DNA of 64,000 bases. Origin: Dryas octopetala. Its lineage: Eukaryota > Streptophyta > Magnoliopsida > Rosales > Rosaceae. This document shows, piece by piece, positions 50,890-62,136 of this stretch. The number at the start of each line of letters is the position of its first letter. Position 1 is the stretch's first letter. A program made the translations under genes and the position numbers. The notes beneath the pieces are model-generated. The model was not told where the DNA came from and ran no database searches. It saw only the letters and a list, made by a program, of their open reading frames with translations. The DNA lies in NCBI GenBank assembly GCA_963921425.1, contig OY992836.1, positions 9,517,304 through 9,581,303 of the forward strand, given 5' to 3'.

Positions 50890-51010
50890 AACCCATTTTG
50901 GGTCACAAATGGGTCACACCTTAACACTATGGGCCGGAAAATGTGACCCAAAAGAGGGAGTAACCCAAATTCGGGTTTCAGTGTGAGCCAAATTGTGTGT
51001 GACCCAAAAC
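50890..51010. repeat. Left subterminal TGACCCA repeats of the Harbinger element
   Basis: GTGACCCA and its complement TGGGTCAC recur several times (for example about 50879, 50901, 50909, 50941, 50998). One pair makes the palindromic GTGACCC-x8-TTGGGTCAC type. The right end (55798-55880) has the same motif, including TGTGACCCAAAATGGGTCAC. Likely binding sites for element proteins; this is inference. Confidence 0.75.
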
Positions 51011-51465
51011 CAGCAAAGCCCACCCACGTGAGGAGAGAGAAGCAATTGCTGGGCAGAAAGGTTGGTGGGCCCCGCGCCTGCAGCTGCTGCTGTGGTTGTC
51101 GGCTGAATAGAAGAACAAATCCGGAACGTGGGTCATCTCGTGGGCCGTGCCTGGCTTGCTTGGCTGTTGACGCGTGGCGTGCTTGGCTGGTCACCAACGG
51201 TCCAGATGAGATGACCGTTGGTGATCAACGGCTACTGTGCTTTGTCTTTTTTTTTTTTTTTTAGATGGGCCGAAAAATGAATCAAAGGCCTAGATTAATG
51301 GACCGTTGATAATCAACGGTCCAGATCGGCCAAATCCTTTTTTTTTTAACAAATAATTAATAAATCATTTAAAATAGATATAATATCCGAAAAATTGCCA
51401 AAAAATTTCAAAAAAATTTTAAAAAATTCCCCAAATCCTCCAACAGCTATATTTTCAAATGGGTC

Positions 51466-51473
51466 TATATATA
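51466..51473 (+). promoter_or_regulatory. TATA box of Harbinger ORF1
   Basis: TATATATA lies 87 bp before the ORF1 start codon at 51553, in GGGTCTATATATATCACAC, a canonical plant TATA context and distance. Confidence 0.6.
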
Positions 51474-51552
51474 TCACACAACACTCATATGGTTTCATCA
51501 CAAATTACAACCTTTGTTTACCAAATTTGCACAAATTTTTTTTTTCTTTGTC

Positions 51553-52879
51553 ATGGCTCCAAGAGGAAGTGCTTGGGTGGTAGCTGAAGATGAAGCCCTA
51601 GTGATGGCATACCTAGAGAGGTCTCCCGACGGTTGTCTTGGTGCCCAAAATAGAGCCGCCATGCTTTGGGAACAAATTTATCAAATTTTCAAGCGTAACA
51701 TGGGGGGTGAAACCATTCGTAAAGTTGGCGGTGTTAAAGCACGATTCAAAGATATTGCACGTGATTGCAACAAATTTTATGCTTGCTTATTGGAGGCCGA
51801 GCGAATGCGCGCAAGCGGTGCAAATGATGCCAATGTGGTAAATTTTTATGCATTTATATATTTGTATGATTATTTTTTGTTTTATCCAATTATCAAGCAT
51901 ATTTATATATTTGTATAATTATTATATGTTTTGTTTATAAATGAAGCATATTTATATAATGGTATTACTATTTTATTGTTTTGTTTATGCATCAAACATA
52001 TTTATATATTTGTATGATTATTTTTTATTTTGTTTATAAATATAGCATATTTATATAATGATATTATTATATTGTATTTTGTTTATCTATCAAGCATATT
52101 TATATATTTGTATGATTATGGTTTTTGTTTTGTTTATAAATGTAGCAAATTTACTATTTATTTAAGTTATGTTTGCATTTCCACAAGAAAATTTATATAT
52201 TTTTATTTTTATTTTATTATTGTAGTTTACGCAAGCACTTGAAGGCTTTCGAAACAAGACTGGATTCAAGTTTCCATGGGTGCACATTTGGGAAAAAATA
52301 AAGGAAAGTGCAAAGTACGCTGCGGTTCATGCTCCTGTTCGGTTTAGTGATTCAGAGACCCCCGCCACCGACGATGCCGACAATCCCGCCGATGATGATC
52401 CCGAGGAGGCCGATCTAGTCATACCACTTGGCGAGGACGAAAACCCACCACCATTTCAACCAATAGGTTCCTCGCGGCCAAGGCCACCAGGGAGAAACTA
52501 TGCAAAACGGGCCAAGGCAGCCGAGCCCATCCAAACTCATATGGTTGAGGCAGTAGATCATTATAATAAAAATTCAAGGATTTTCATACAAACGAGACTT
52601 GACAGAGAGCGTGCAAGGAGTGAAAGAGACGCCGCAAAGGAAGCAAGAGAAAGGATGAGGATCGAGAGGCAGCTAGAATGGGAAGAACAAAATATTATGG
52701 GCCAAGACCTCTCCAAAATGAATGATGGGCAACGGATGTATTGGGAGCAAAAGATGGCTGAAGTCATTGCAAGGAGGCAAATGCGTGCTAACCACCATTC
52801 GGAGTGCACTCCATCTGGATACTACCCGGATCTTTCCAACCTCAATCACTCAAACCAGGGGTACCCGCCTAATAATTAG
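51553..52879 (+). CDS. Harbinger ORF1, Myb/SANT-like DNA-binding protein
   Basis: Exons 51553-51837 and 52226-52879 (GT-AG, phase 0) encode 312 aa without interruption. Exon 1 is a Myb/SANT-like domain: WVVAEDEALVMAYLE, then AAMLWEQIYQIF and VKARFKDIARDCNKFYACL. The exon border falls inside the domain, which continues FTQALEGFRNKTGFKFPWVHIW. A Pro/Asp-rich linker and a charged, probably helical C-terminus (about 200-285, RLDRERARSERDAAKEARER) follow, as in the NAM-associated C-terminal regions of such proteins. In rice Ping/Pong the Myb-like ORF1 is required with the transposase for movement. The intron holds a 49-bp tandem repeat. The ATG follows a poly-T stretch and fits the domain start. 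Confidence 0.9.
51895..52146. repeat. 49-bp tandem repeat in the ORF1 intron, about five copies
   Basis: AAGCATATTTATATA-like starts at 51895, 51944, 51994, about 52043 and 52092. Units end TTTTGTTTATAAATG or close variants. Very AT-rich; no coding meaning. Confidence 0.85.
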
Positions 52880-53172
52880 AATTAGACCTTGCTCTTTAAT
52901 TGTGTTTTTTATTTTGAATGTTAATCTTGTTTTAAATTATGTTTGCTCTTTAATTGTATCCTTTAATTTGAACGTCAATCTTGTTTTAAGTCATGGTTTG
53001 CTATTTATTCAAGTCATGTTTGCATTTCCACCCAACATTGGATTCTCCCTTATTAACCACAGACTGATGCATGCTTTACAGTAGATAAGACTGATGCATG
53101 AAATGACTACACCATCATAAAGCAAATGAATGTGGACCATTCATTCCTTATCTCAAATGCAAGTGGTTTCAA

Positions 53173-53180
53173 TATAAATA
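53173..53180 (+). promoter_or_regulatory. TATA box of Harbinger transposase gene
   Basis: TATAAATA lies 74 bp before the ATG at 53247, separated from the end of ORF1 by about 290 bp. This suggests the transposase has its own promoter rather than being spliced from ORF1. Confidence 0.6.
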
Positions 53181-53246
53181 CCACTATATTTACCATGTTA
53201 CACTCAATCTTATTTCAGGATCATTTCTCATTCCATAAACACTAAA

Positions 53247-54595
53247 ATGAATCCTTTGTATGTGTATTCATCCTCCTCCTCGTCTTCGGACTCTGATGCT
53301 GAATGGGATAGGGAAGAGGATGGAAGGGAGATGGTGGGTCAGTTGATTGTGTCAATGGGTCATACCGTCGTTGCCGGTACACCAAGGCATGTCGGTACTT
53401 CTTCAAATCGCCGGTACACACACCGAAATCGAGAAGCCGCCCACGAACGTCTCATGGACAACTACTTCATCCCCTCGCCAATCGAGACACCGTGACTTTC
53501 CGCAGGCGATACCGCATGCACCAACTGCTATTCAATAGAATTCTCGAAGCGGTTTGCCTCCAGGATGAGTATTTCCGTCCAACAGTTGATGCCGTCGGTA
53601 GAGTGGGTTGCACACCTCACCAAAAGGTGACTGCAGCACTGCGGGTGATGGCATATGGCATTCCATATGATTTGGTCTCAGAGTCAATGACCATAAGCCA
53701 AACCACCATACGACAGTCATTCTTGAAGTTCGTGAGAGCCATCACTGACGTCTTCGGACCAGAGTATCTCCGAAGGCCTACCCCGACCGATTTGAGAAAA
53801 CTTTTGCAAAAGGGGAGCCGTAGAGGATTTCCAGGTATGATTGGTAGCTTGGATTGCATGCATTGGGTATGGCAAAATTGCCCAATGGCCGAGCAAGCTG
53901 TGTACTGTGGGCATTATCGTGTCCCAACAGTTATCCTTGAAGCCGTTGCTGGGTACGACACGTGGATATGACATGCAAATTTTGGTATACTTGGGTCGAA
54001 TAATGATATCAATGTGCTGGACTGTTCTCATCTCTTTGATGATATGATTTCCGGCCGAAACCACAAGGTGAAATTCACTGTGAATGGGATAAACTACACC
54101 ATTCCATACTTTCTTGCAGATGGGATCTACCCTCAATGGTCAACTCTTATCACTACATTGCACAGTCCCGTTCTTCCCCACCATAAGTTGTTTGCCGCTT
54201 GACAGGAGGGATACATGAAGGATGTGGAGAGGGCGTTCGGAATTTTACAAGCCCGGTGGCAGATTATAAAACGACCTGCTCGTTATTAGCGTTCGATTGA
54301 GCTTGGGTATATCATGAAGGCGTGCATAATATTGCACAATATGATCGTGGAGGATGAACGCCCTGAGGATGACGGTAGGGATGACCCAATAGACCCAGAA
54401 GCGAGCACTAGAAGGGCAGAAGCTGAATACGAAGGTGTAGAACCATGTCCGACCGGTGCCGCTCCATCATCATTACCTAAAATGAATGTTCGTCGGAATT
54501 TGCTTAGGGACCGAAATGTCAACGAATCCCTAAAAATCAATTTGATTGAGCACATCTGGATCCGAGAGGGGAACCCACCACTTGCCCCAACCTAG
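53247..54595 (+). pseudogene. PIF/Harbinger transposase (DDE_Tnp_4/HARBI1-like), inactivated
   Basis: Begins at ATG 53247 with a Ser/Asp/Glu-rich start. The frame then shifts by one near 53490, after which the usual FRRRYRMHQLLFNRILEAV and DLVSESMTISQTTIRQSF follow. TGA at 53969-53971 interrupts YDTWI-HANFG, where Trp is usual. TGA at 54200-54202 interrupts FAA-QEGYMKDVERAFG, where Cys is usual. A TAG near 54287 follows RPARY. Reading continues in one frame after each stop. The DDE residues are still there: Asp in MIGSLDCMHWVW, Asp in GSNNDINVLD and Glu in EGYMKDVERAFGIL. The C-terminus (KACIILHNMIVEDER) is intact. Few changes in total, so decay is recent. Confidence 0.92.
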
Positions 54596-54941
54596 TGCGA
54601 CCTGGATCATGGTTCGTCAATATTGTTCTCATTATCGTATGTTAGGTTAATCTTCGCAGTTGATCTTGAAGTTTGTTATTTGTCTTTGTATTTGCCGTTT
54701 AAGTGTGTTTGTGTTTGTCAGTTGCAGTTTGTGAAATGAAATAAAGGCATTGATTTCTCTTAGCTAACATGACATGACACAACCATCACATGCTTGCAAA
54801 ATAATTCACTGAACCAATGACAAGACTATACACTGACTCCACACTCCATCACATGCACAACACTGTTGCTTCACATGTGAGATTCGAGTATTTGTGAATC
54901 CATCAGGGAATCCAATGGGCAAGTTATGCACATTTTTTCCC

Positions 54942-54949
54942 TATAAATA
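54942..54949 (+). promoter_or_regulatory. TATA box of Harbinger ORF3
   Basis: TATAAATA in TTCCCTATAAATACC, 57 bp before the ATG at 54999. The leader between them is AC-rich, as in many plant genes. Confidence 0.6.
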
Positions 54950-54998
54950 CCAAGGTTTAACTATAAGGCCAACACATCCACATAACTATCATTTAGAA

Positions 54999-55400
54999 AT
55001 GGCTTCCTCTTCCAAGCAAAGTGTCGGTGAGAGCTCCAAGCAAGGCGTCGGTGAGAGCTCCAAGCAAGGCACCGGTGAGAGCTCCAAACAACAGTGCGAT
55101 CAAAGCTTGTGTAAGTGCCTCCCTAACTGTGTTGCACCATTGTGCGATTATTGTTTAATGATGGAGCGTGCAAAAGAACTAGACTGGAGGTGCTGCAAGT
55201 GTTCGGATGATATTTTGGTCCCTTTGTGTGCATTTTGCAAGAGATTGGAGCTCAAGGATCTAGTCAACCACCCAAATCTTCGCCACCAATGGTTGAACCA
55301 CCTGCCAGAGCCCAAACCACCCGTGCCATGCACATGCGGGAAGAACCCTCCGATTCAACCATGTGATGAGTGTGAAACCGAACAGAAGATCTCAGATTGA
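54999..55400 (+). CDS. Harbinger ORF3, small Cys-rich protein with three CxCx8CxxC modules
   Basis: An intact 133-aa frame. The open frame extends upstream, but the ATG at 54999 is chosen because it follows a TATA box by 57 bp and begins the low-complexity part. Residues 1-30 contain a short repeat, VGESSKQG-like, three times. The rest has three copies of one spacing, C-x-C-x8-C-x2-C: CKCLPNCVAPLCDYC, CKCSDDILVPLCAFC and CTCGKNPPIQPCDEC. The four Cys per module suggest three zinc-binding or disulfide knuckles. No signal peptide or membrane segment is visible. I do not recognise the family. PIF/Harbinger elements normally carry only ORF1 and the transposase, so this gene is either an element-specific third protein or a captured host gene fragment. 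Confidence 0.72.
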   Translation: MASSSKQSVGESSKQGVGESSKQGTGESSKQQCDQSLCKCLPNCVAPLCDYCLMMERAKELDWRCCKCSDDILVPLCAFCKRLELKDLVNHPNLRHQWLNHLPEPKPPVPCTCGKNPPIQPCDECETEQKISD

Positions 55401-55794
55401 TATAATTACGGGGGTGTCAATTCTTCATCATCGGACTCCGAATAAGAAGTTCGATTCATTTTCTGTCATGTCGAATGCAGTTGTTGTTGTTGTTTTTTCT
55501 TTAAATCATCGTATTGTTCTTGTTTTTTCTTTTAGTGATCATGTTGTTCTTGTTTTTCCTTTAAATCATCGTGTTGTTTTTCTTGTTTGTGGTTGTTGAA
55601 GTCCCGATGTTGTAAGGCTTATGTTGTCTAATTTATGAAATTTTCTTATTTTAAATATATTCAATATTGACCTTATTTTAAAGATCTCATTAAAATAAGA
55701 TCAATAGAATAATTTTTATTATACTTTAAATTTAAAATTATCAATTAAATATCACTTAATCAATATTAGACATATTTTAAATATGTATAAAACA

Positions 55795-55908
55795 CTGTGA
55801 CCCAAAATGGGTCACAGCACCATTGCAGTGAGAATTGGATCACAACACTATTTGTGACCCAAAATGGGTTTTAGGTCACAAAAAATGGGTTTACCATAGT
55901 GGAAGGCC
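55795..55908. repeat. Right end of the Harbinger element: subterminal repeats and TIR
   Basis: Contains GTGACCCAAAATGGGTCAC at 55798-55816, further GTGACCCA and GGTCACA motifs, and the terminal CATAGTGGAAGGCC. Outside lies the TAA duplication. Confidence 0.85.
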
Positions 55909-55911
55909 TAA

Positions 55912-58446
55912 TCACTCGTATGAGACCTAAAAATTTGAGTCTTCCCACTCAAGATAAATTTTTCACTATTAAATATTAGGTATAATTGTATATCATAGGA
56001 TAATTGTTAACTCAATATTAAGAAATGCCCCGAGTTGCTAGTGTGCATATTTAATAACTACATTGTTAGTCGCATCTCTTAGTCAATTCAATAGAGAATA
56101 GAGGTCGGATCAACTTGACTAAGTAAGTTCCACCCTTACAAGGATGTGTTGCAACTTGCAAGTGGTTCCACTACTTTAAGAACTGTGGTTTGATTTATTG
56201 ACCAACTAATGCTGGTAAGGTACCAACTCAACAACCTGCCCAAATGATGTGGCAAAAGAAGAGTCAAGTAACTTACAGAGCTATGGGCTATGGCCAAATT
56301 ATGAGAGATATTTTCAACATTTTCACACCTATGCCCAACCCATGCATGCATGCATATGTCCAATAAAATTTGGGTTTCAAATGATTTTTGCTTTTTTCAA
56401 CTGCATCTTCCCCCCTCCTTGAAGCCTATTTAGTATGTATTGACAACCAATTGTTTTAAAGTCGACATATTAATTAGCGGGTGCAGCTAAGAAGCAACCA
56501 AGCGTCAAAATTAAGAAAAAGTTTGAGGAATTAAGAAACTCTGTATTGTGTCCGAGCCCAAAACCTTTATTGATGCCTTTTATTTTGTAAATTTGATGAA
56601 AAGATAATTGAGCTAGATTCATGAAAGGTATGATGAAGTGTAACAGAAGAGAATGAATTAAGTCCAAATAAATTCAGCACCATTCTTATTTCTGGAGGGT
56701 TTTCATGCTCATTTGCAAATTAGGAAGAAAAAATTAAAAAAACAGAGCAAAAGATGAGATGTATATATTTAACAAGGGAAATGAACTAGGTTCTAGCTAA
56801 GTTGCTCACTGATATAGACCTCCATTAAACAAATTCAAGGTATAAGTATATTCAGTGCATGTGTACAAGGTCATCACAGTAGGAGACAATATAGAATCTC
56901 TCCAAGAACTTTGCAGTACAAAAACTACCTGGGAAGTGGGAAGGCACCCAGCCTATATTGTAATGCTTGTGTAGAAGTTTCAGATGTCTATCCAGTGCAT
57001 CCTGTGCAACACAATCAATATTCAGTAGTTAAAATGGATTTGGATCCACATTAAATATAACCCAGGAACTAAGAGTATTATATTTGCCATACATGAAACA
57101 TTATTGAACTTATATCAGCCAGAACAGAACTGATATGATGAAGAAACATCAATACTAACTAACATGGTCCCTCTCAAAACGCCAAATTCATATTTGGTAG
57201 TAAAAAAAAAAAGCAGTAATGCAATTACTTGAAGTACATAGTGGCCATCGGTTTTCACTATCATACCCATTTGTTGTTTCTCTAGTAATAGAAAAGAAGA
57301 AATTATATATATTAGTGAGGAGATGCATCACCTTTGTCAATATGTTCATTGGCCATGTCTGTCACTTACAATTTGCAAAGGAATGTGCCACAGAGCTCAG
57401 CTTGGAACCTCCCAGATATTTAGATGAATTTGTAGCTCCTTCTTCAGGCTTCCATTGAGAAATTTCCATTAGTGTTGGGCCCTGCTAGCTTCTGCAGCAA
57501 ATCTATTGTGCAGGCGATTGCCAGAACCAAAGAAAACCTGCTAAAAGAAAAAAAAATGCAGGATATCAAGAAAATAATATACACAGTGTAAAGCAAAAAT
57601 GGAGGAGAAAAATCATATATACCGGCATGCGCATTATTGGAGTGTACACAGTGTTAGAACTGCCATTTATAGGCTGACCAGAAGCAGAGAAGCTCCTCCC
57701 AATGTAACATGAGAATTTCCAGTTTTATCTCTTATATTATGGGTGTGTTTCAATTGTCTTTGACTAATATCTTCGGAGCTAAAGTTACTACCAATATTAA
57801 TACTTCATATTACAAAATTGGTTCCTAAACAGGGTTTCCAATCTGTCCTTAATACAATCACGTGTCTTTGTGTGGATATGCAAATCTGATGAAAGTCTCT
57901 TCTCCAGTCAAGAAAACATTATTGAAAATGTGAACCAATTTATAGAAGGAAATTTGATTGCAAAATCAAATCATTGAGGAAATTGAAAAAAACTCTTCAA
58001 TTGTCTACATAAATTAATCACTTATGTTACAAAATTTTCCACCTAATGACCCTGATGCTAATAACTTGGTTTAAGATTAATTTAATCTCAGAAGGCTTGT
58101 TTTCTGTGTTTGCCAGTGAACAAAAACACAGCTCACTCATTCTCTTCAGTGCAGGAGATTAATTCTTCCTCAGAAGAAATTTGACTGGTCCAATGAAGCA
58201 TCATACTTGTAACACAATCCAGCTCTGCTCATTCTAAAATCAATCAAAGTCGGTAAATCTCAGAACAAGATGTGCCTCCATCAATAGCAGCAGCTAATTT
58301 ACCTATTAACCAAGATCATCCTCCGTCATTCAAATTGATTTGATCATGAGCTGGAAGGTCTCAATTACACAAAGTCATGAGCAGTGAGCCAAAGATTTGA
58401 AGTCAAATTGGATGGCATAAATACTAGTGTGCATGCTCAAATGTGT
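55912..58446. other. Region between the Harbinger element and UPM1; possible unassigned minus-strand exons
   Basis: No gene is firmly supported. On the minus strand three blocks look exon-like. 57610-57750 reads GRSFSASGQPINGSSN and ends at MRMP|GTATAT. Around 57375-57540 several acceptors are possible (TTTTAGCAG|G), one frame giving MEISQWKPEEGATNSSKYLG before a GTAAGT donor. 56860-57002 reads HLKLLHKHYNIGWVPSHFPG then stops. They could be a small gene, 3' exons of an alternative UPM1 transcript, or a decayed copy. I do not recognise the peptides. Confidence 0.3.
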
Positions 58447-61400
58447 CTATATCACTTCTACAAGACAGGGCACTTCCTTCGAAGGATGTGGCCACAAAGG
58501 TGAAAGTTCAACTACTTTCCCGATGATAATCAGCGTTGGTGATACTAACTCTGCTGACGTAATTTCATCAGCAAGATCCTTCAGTTCTGCGAAAACCTGT
58601 ATGAATTTGCAAAATAATCAGCTTATCATTAACAACATGAAAACTGGAAATGGGCTGCTCATACTGTGTGTATGCCTATCTGCAAACATGCTTTGTTCAA
58701 ATATGCAAAAAAACAATAATTCAAATGCATATCATTACTAAAATAGAAGGATATTTTTATTTCTATTTCGATTTAAAATTCTTCAACAAGGGGGAGAAAC
58801 TATGCTTGTATCACAGACTTTGAAAGGGATCATTAATATAAATCAAGCATACTGGACACATATCATTTTAATTTCCAATGATCAGCTTCATTAGTACTTT
58901 ATATCATTGTACAAATCATACCCTCCTGCAATTTTCAAAATTAAATAAAAACAAGCAACAAAACTAAAAACTTGGATCCAATGTCCTTTGAAAAACATGG
59001 AAAGACTCGGTAAAAATGCAGCTACATCAGAATGCCTTTTCAATTAACATATTTTGCATCAGAATGCCTTTTTTGGGTTTCACCATTTCAGGTCATTCTA
59101 CAGTAATTGCAATTTTAATTTTTAGTGTCTGATAGCTAGCTTTTTGTTTCGAAATATTAGTGGACAACTTGTCCAGTGTGATTATATGTTTTTAAGAGTT
59201 TTAATAAAATTTTGTATCTCAATAAAAAAACATATTTCACATTAAATGTTCCTCGGAAATATATAAGGAATATGTGGCCACAGACGTGCCACATACTTTT
59301 AAGTGAATTCATTGTGACTGTTGCAATGAGCAATATATAGATCAATTAGTCAGTGCATCTTGAAACACACATCAGAGCAATAAGGTAGACATATATACAG
59401 CTACTGGCTTTCTTATTTGATTATTAGTGTGCAATGAATCTAATTCTAACCTGGAGTACTTTTACATGAAAATGCTCACTTTCAAGAATCAAACCCATGA
59501 CTATACTTATACCCTGAGACAATCAGTTGCTATAATTCACAGAAAATAGAGAACCGGTAGCATATATAGTTGCACAATTTAAAGAAATGACATCTAAATT
59601 GATTTAAGTAAAGATAAGGAGACCCAAATTGATTTAAATGATGCTTGACAAGCTTCTCCAAATTTGAATGGCATATTCATTGTCCATGACAGTTCTATTG
59701 TCCTATTTTGCATAGATATATCAATAAATATTTGGTAATTTACGTACTTATGAAGGGGCAATTAGACATTCCACACAGGCATAAGACAACCTCGTGTCTA
59801 CGACAAATAACAGAGTTCTCCCAGGTTGTCAGTTTTATAATTAATGGTTGATGTCCTAACACTAACAATGATATAAATTTCAGGTATTTAGGTAAAGAAA
59901 TGGACAGATCTGGAATGCAAAACGGTATACACATGGGAGCCAGATCAATGCACAAATAGAAGATCATCCTTACCGTGCGCTGTTGAGGTGTGGTCCCTCG
60001 CTCAACTGCAACAGCTGGTGTATTTGATGGCAGACCATGATGCACTAACTTTTGAGCAAGAGAGGGGAGAGTCGACAAACCCATGTAAACCACCAAGGTC
60101 AAATCGGGGTCAGCTGCATTCTCTGCCACAAATAGAGGATCTGTTCCTCCCTTCCTGGAGTGTCCAGTGAGAAATCTGACACTATTTGCAACACCTCGAT
60201 GAGTTAATGGAATCCCTATCTCTGCTGCTATTCCTGAAGCAGCAGTAATGCCTGAAAAGTAAAAAAAAATAAAAACTGATTATTTATAAGCAAGTCTCAA
60301 ACCATATAAGAGCTTTACTTCTTCAGAAAATAATATTTCAAAGTGAAAGAAGGATGTACAATTTGGCAAAGGGGAGGGTTTTTTTTTTTTTTTTTGAAAC
60401 AGGCAAGCTGGGGTTTCCTTCTTTTTCTTCTTGGTCTGAAAGCTAGGAGTTCTTTGCTACATGAAAAATGGCCACAACCTAGATAGGGTGAAAGTTGTGC
60501 CTAGAGTCCTACTACCTTATAGCATAGTCAAAATGATCAGGACTACCATGAGTTTTCCCTCAAATTAAAAGTTACCGTGCCATGTTATTTTCCTCATATC
60601 CATTCAATTCATCTCACTAGTGCTCCTTGTCCATACTTAAAGTTTTATGGCCTATGTGCTCAAAAGACTCTTAAGGAATTAAGAAGCAATGTAAACTCAT
60701 CTCAGGTACCTTTTACATAAGGAATTTTCAATGAGGGCAAAATGCCAATGAAATGTCAGGATGTTAAGGAACCAACTGAAAAAATAGAGTTTTGCAACAG
60801 GAATTACATAGCTCATAATGTTCAAGGGTAACAGATCTGTTGCCACTGCTGACAATGCTAAATTTTCTGAAATGACAATTGAAATTTTATCAATTTTTTG
60901 AGATGGATGGCATACATTACACCGGCTCCACTCAAGATGTTGAGCATCCTCACTTTGAAAAACAATGGGTAAATAACGGAGCCATCTAATGTCCATGACA
61001 CAGTCTAATATTCTCATAAAAATGCTCAACCACATAACAGTTACTGAGACTGATGTATAATTGTACCTGGAATAACTTGCACTTGAATTCCTTGTTGTCG
61101 CAGAAAATCCATCTCCTCTCCACCCCTTCCAAACACCTAATAGACAAACAATATGTTTCACTACAAATTTTACAAGACAGTGCACCATACAACCTGTAAC
61201 AACTGTCATAGCTTTCTGAAATTCAATATAGAAACTCACCAGTGGATCCCCTCCTTTTAGTCTCACAACAGTAGCTCCAGCTTCAGCAAAACTCAGTAGC
61301 AATTCATGTATCTCCTCCTGAAGGGGGGTAAAACAATCCAGTTCATTTCCCAATTCAACATAATCCCAATTGCAAAACCACACTTTATGTGTCACCAAAT

Positions 61401-62136
61401 AAAAGGTCAAGTAAAATCCTAATTCAATTCATTAAAACATTTGGCCCATACCACAAACCCAAATAAACAATTCACCAAATTGCCCAACGATTTCAAATTT
61501 ATAGTGAGAGAGAATCCATACTAGAAACCCAATTGACAAACAAAACAAAAATGTGAAATTTGGTTTCAGCTAATACAAGAAATGCTAATAAACATTTGTG
61601 CTTACCTGGGTTCTGCTATGGTACCCAGCAGTCTTGCCCACATAGAGAAGTCTAGCACTAGAGCCAACCAAATCCAACACATCATTGGACACCAACCTAT
61701 CGTACAACAACAAATCAGCACTCTGAATAACTCTCACAGCCTTCAATGTCAAGAGCTCAGGATCCCCAGGCCCTGTCCCCACCAAGTACACATTGCCAGG
61801 CCCACAGTTGCCTCCACCACACCCTCCACTCTCTCTCTTCTCTCTCAGCACCTGAAGCAGCTTTCTCAGCTCCGGTAGCTGCAAAGCAATGTCATTTTGC
61901 CTTAAAGAATCAAAGTCGGGCAGGAGAGAGCATAGAGTGGTTTGCTCTAATTGGTTCTTGTACAGCCACTGGTCTCTCTGGTACCTCTCAATAGAACTCT
62001 TCTCGGTAAAAGGTGAAGAATAAGAGGAGTTGAAGTGTAAAGAACAAATGGGTTGTGGGTTTAAGGAGTTGGGTTTTCTGAAACGGGTGGAAGATAAAGA
62101 GGAAGACAGAGATTGAAGCCTACAGACAAGAGCCAT
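58447..62136 (-). CDS. UPM1: Uroporphyrinogen-III C-methyltransferase, chloroplastic (siroheme synthesis)
   Basis: Exons 62136-61606, 61317-61240, 61136-61067, 60251-59974 and 58596-58447 with GT-AG introns give 368 aa, the usual size for plant UPM1. The enzyme transfers two methyl groups from S-adenosylmethionine to uroporphyrinogen III, making precorrin-2, the first step toward siroheme for nitrite and sulfite reductases. Residues 1 to about 105 are a Ser/Leu/Arg-rich transit region. The SUMT domain follows with GTGPGDPELL (120-129), LYDRLVS, RLKGGDPL, VIPGITAASG, PLTHRG and VVYMGLSTLP. It ends LIIIGKVVELSPLWP plus a short tail. All motifs are intact. A weak AT-rich TATA-like sequence lies about 70-80 bp upstream of the ATG. 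Confidence 0.96.

Larger units (their letters stand above)
50855..55908 (+). mobile_element. Full-length PIF/Harbinger element (5054 bp)
   Basis: Terminal inverted repeats begin GGCCTACTACTATG on the left and, as reverse complement of the right end, GGCCTTCCACTATG. The trinucleotide TAA flanks both ends (50852-50854 and 55909-55911), the 3-bp duplication typical of PIF/Harbinger. Inside, all on plus, are a two-exon Myb/SANT-like ORF1, a decayed DDE transposase and a third small Cys-rich ORF, each with its own TATA-like box. Subterminal DNA on both sides carries GTGACCCA/TGGGTCAC motifs. The transposase breaks mean this copy needs enzyme from elsewhere. Confidence 0.95.

Noticed and set aside
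50652..51197. 181-aa minus-strand frame across the Harbinger left end
   Set aside because: It crosses the TIR border and translates subterminal repeats; no domain.
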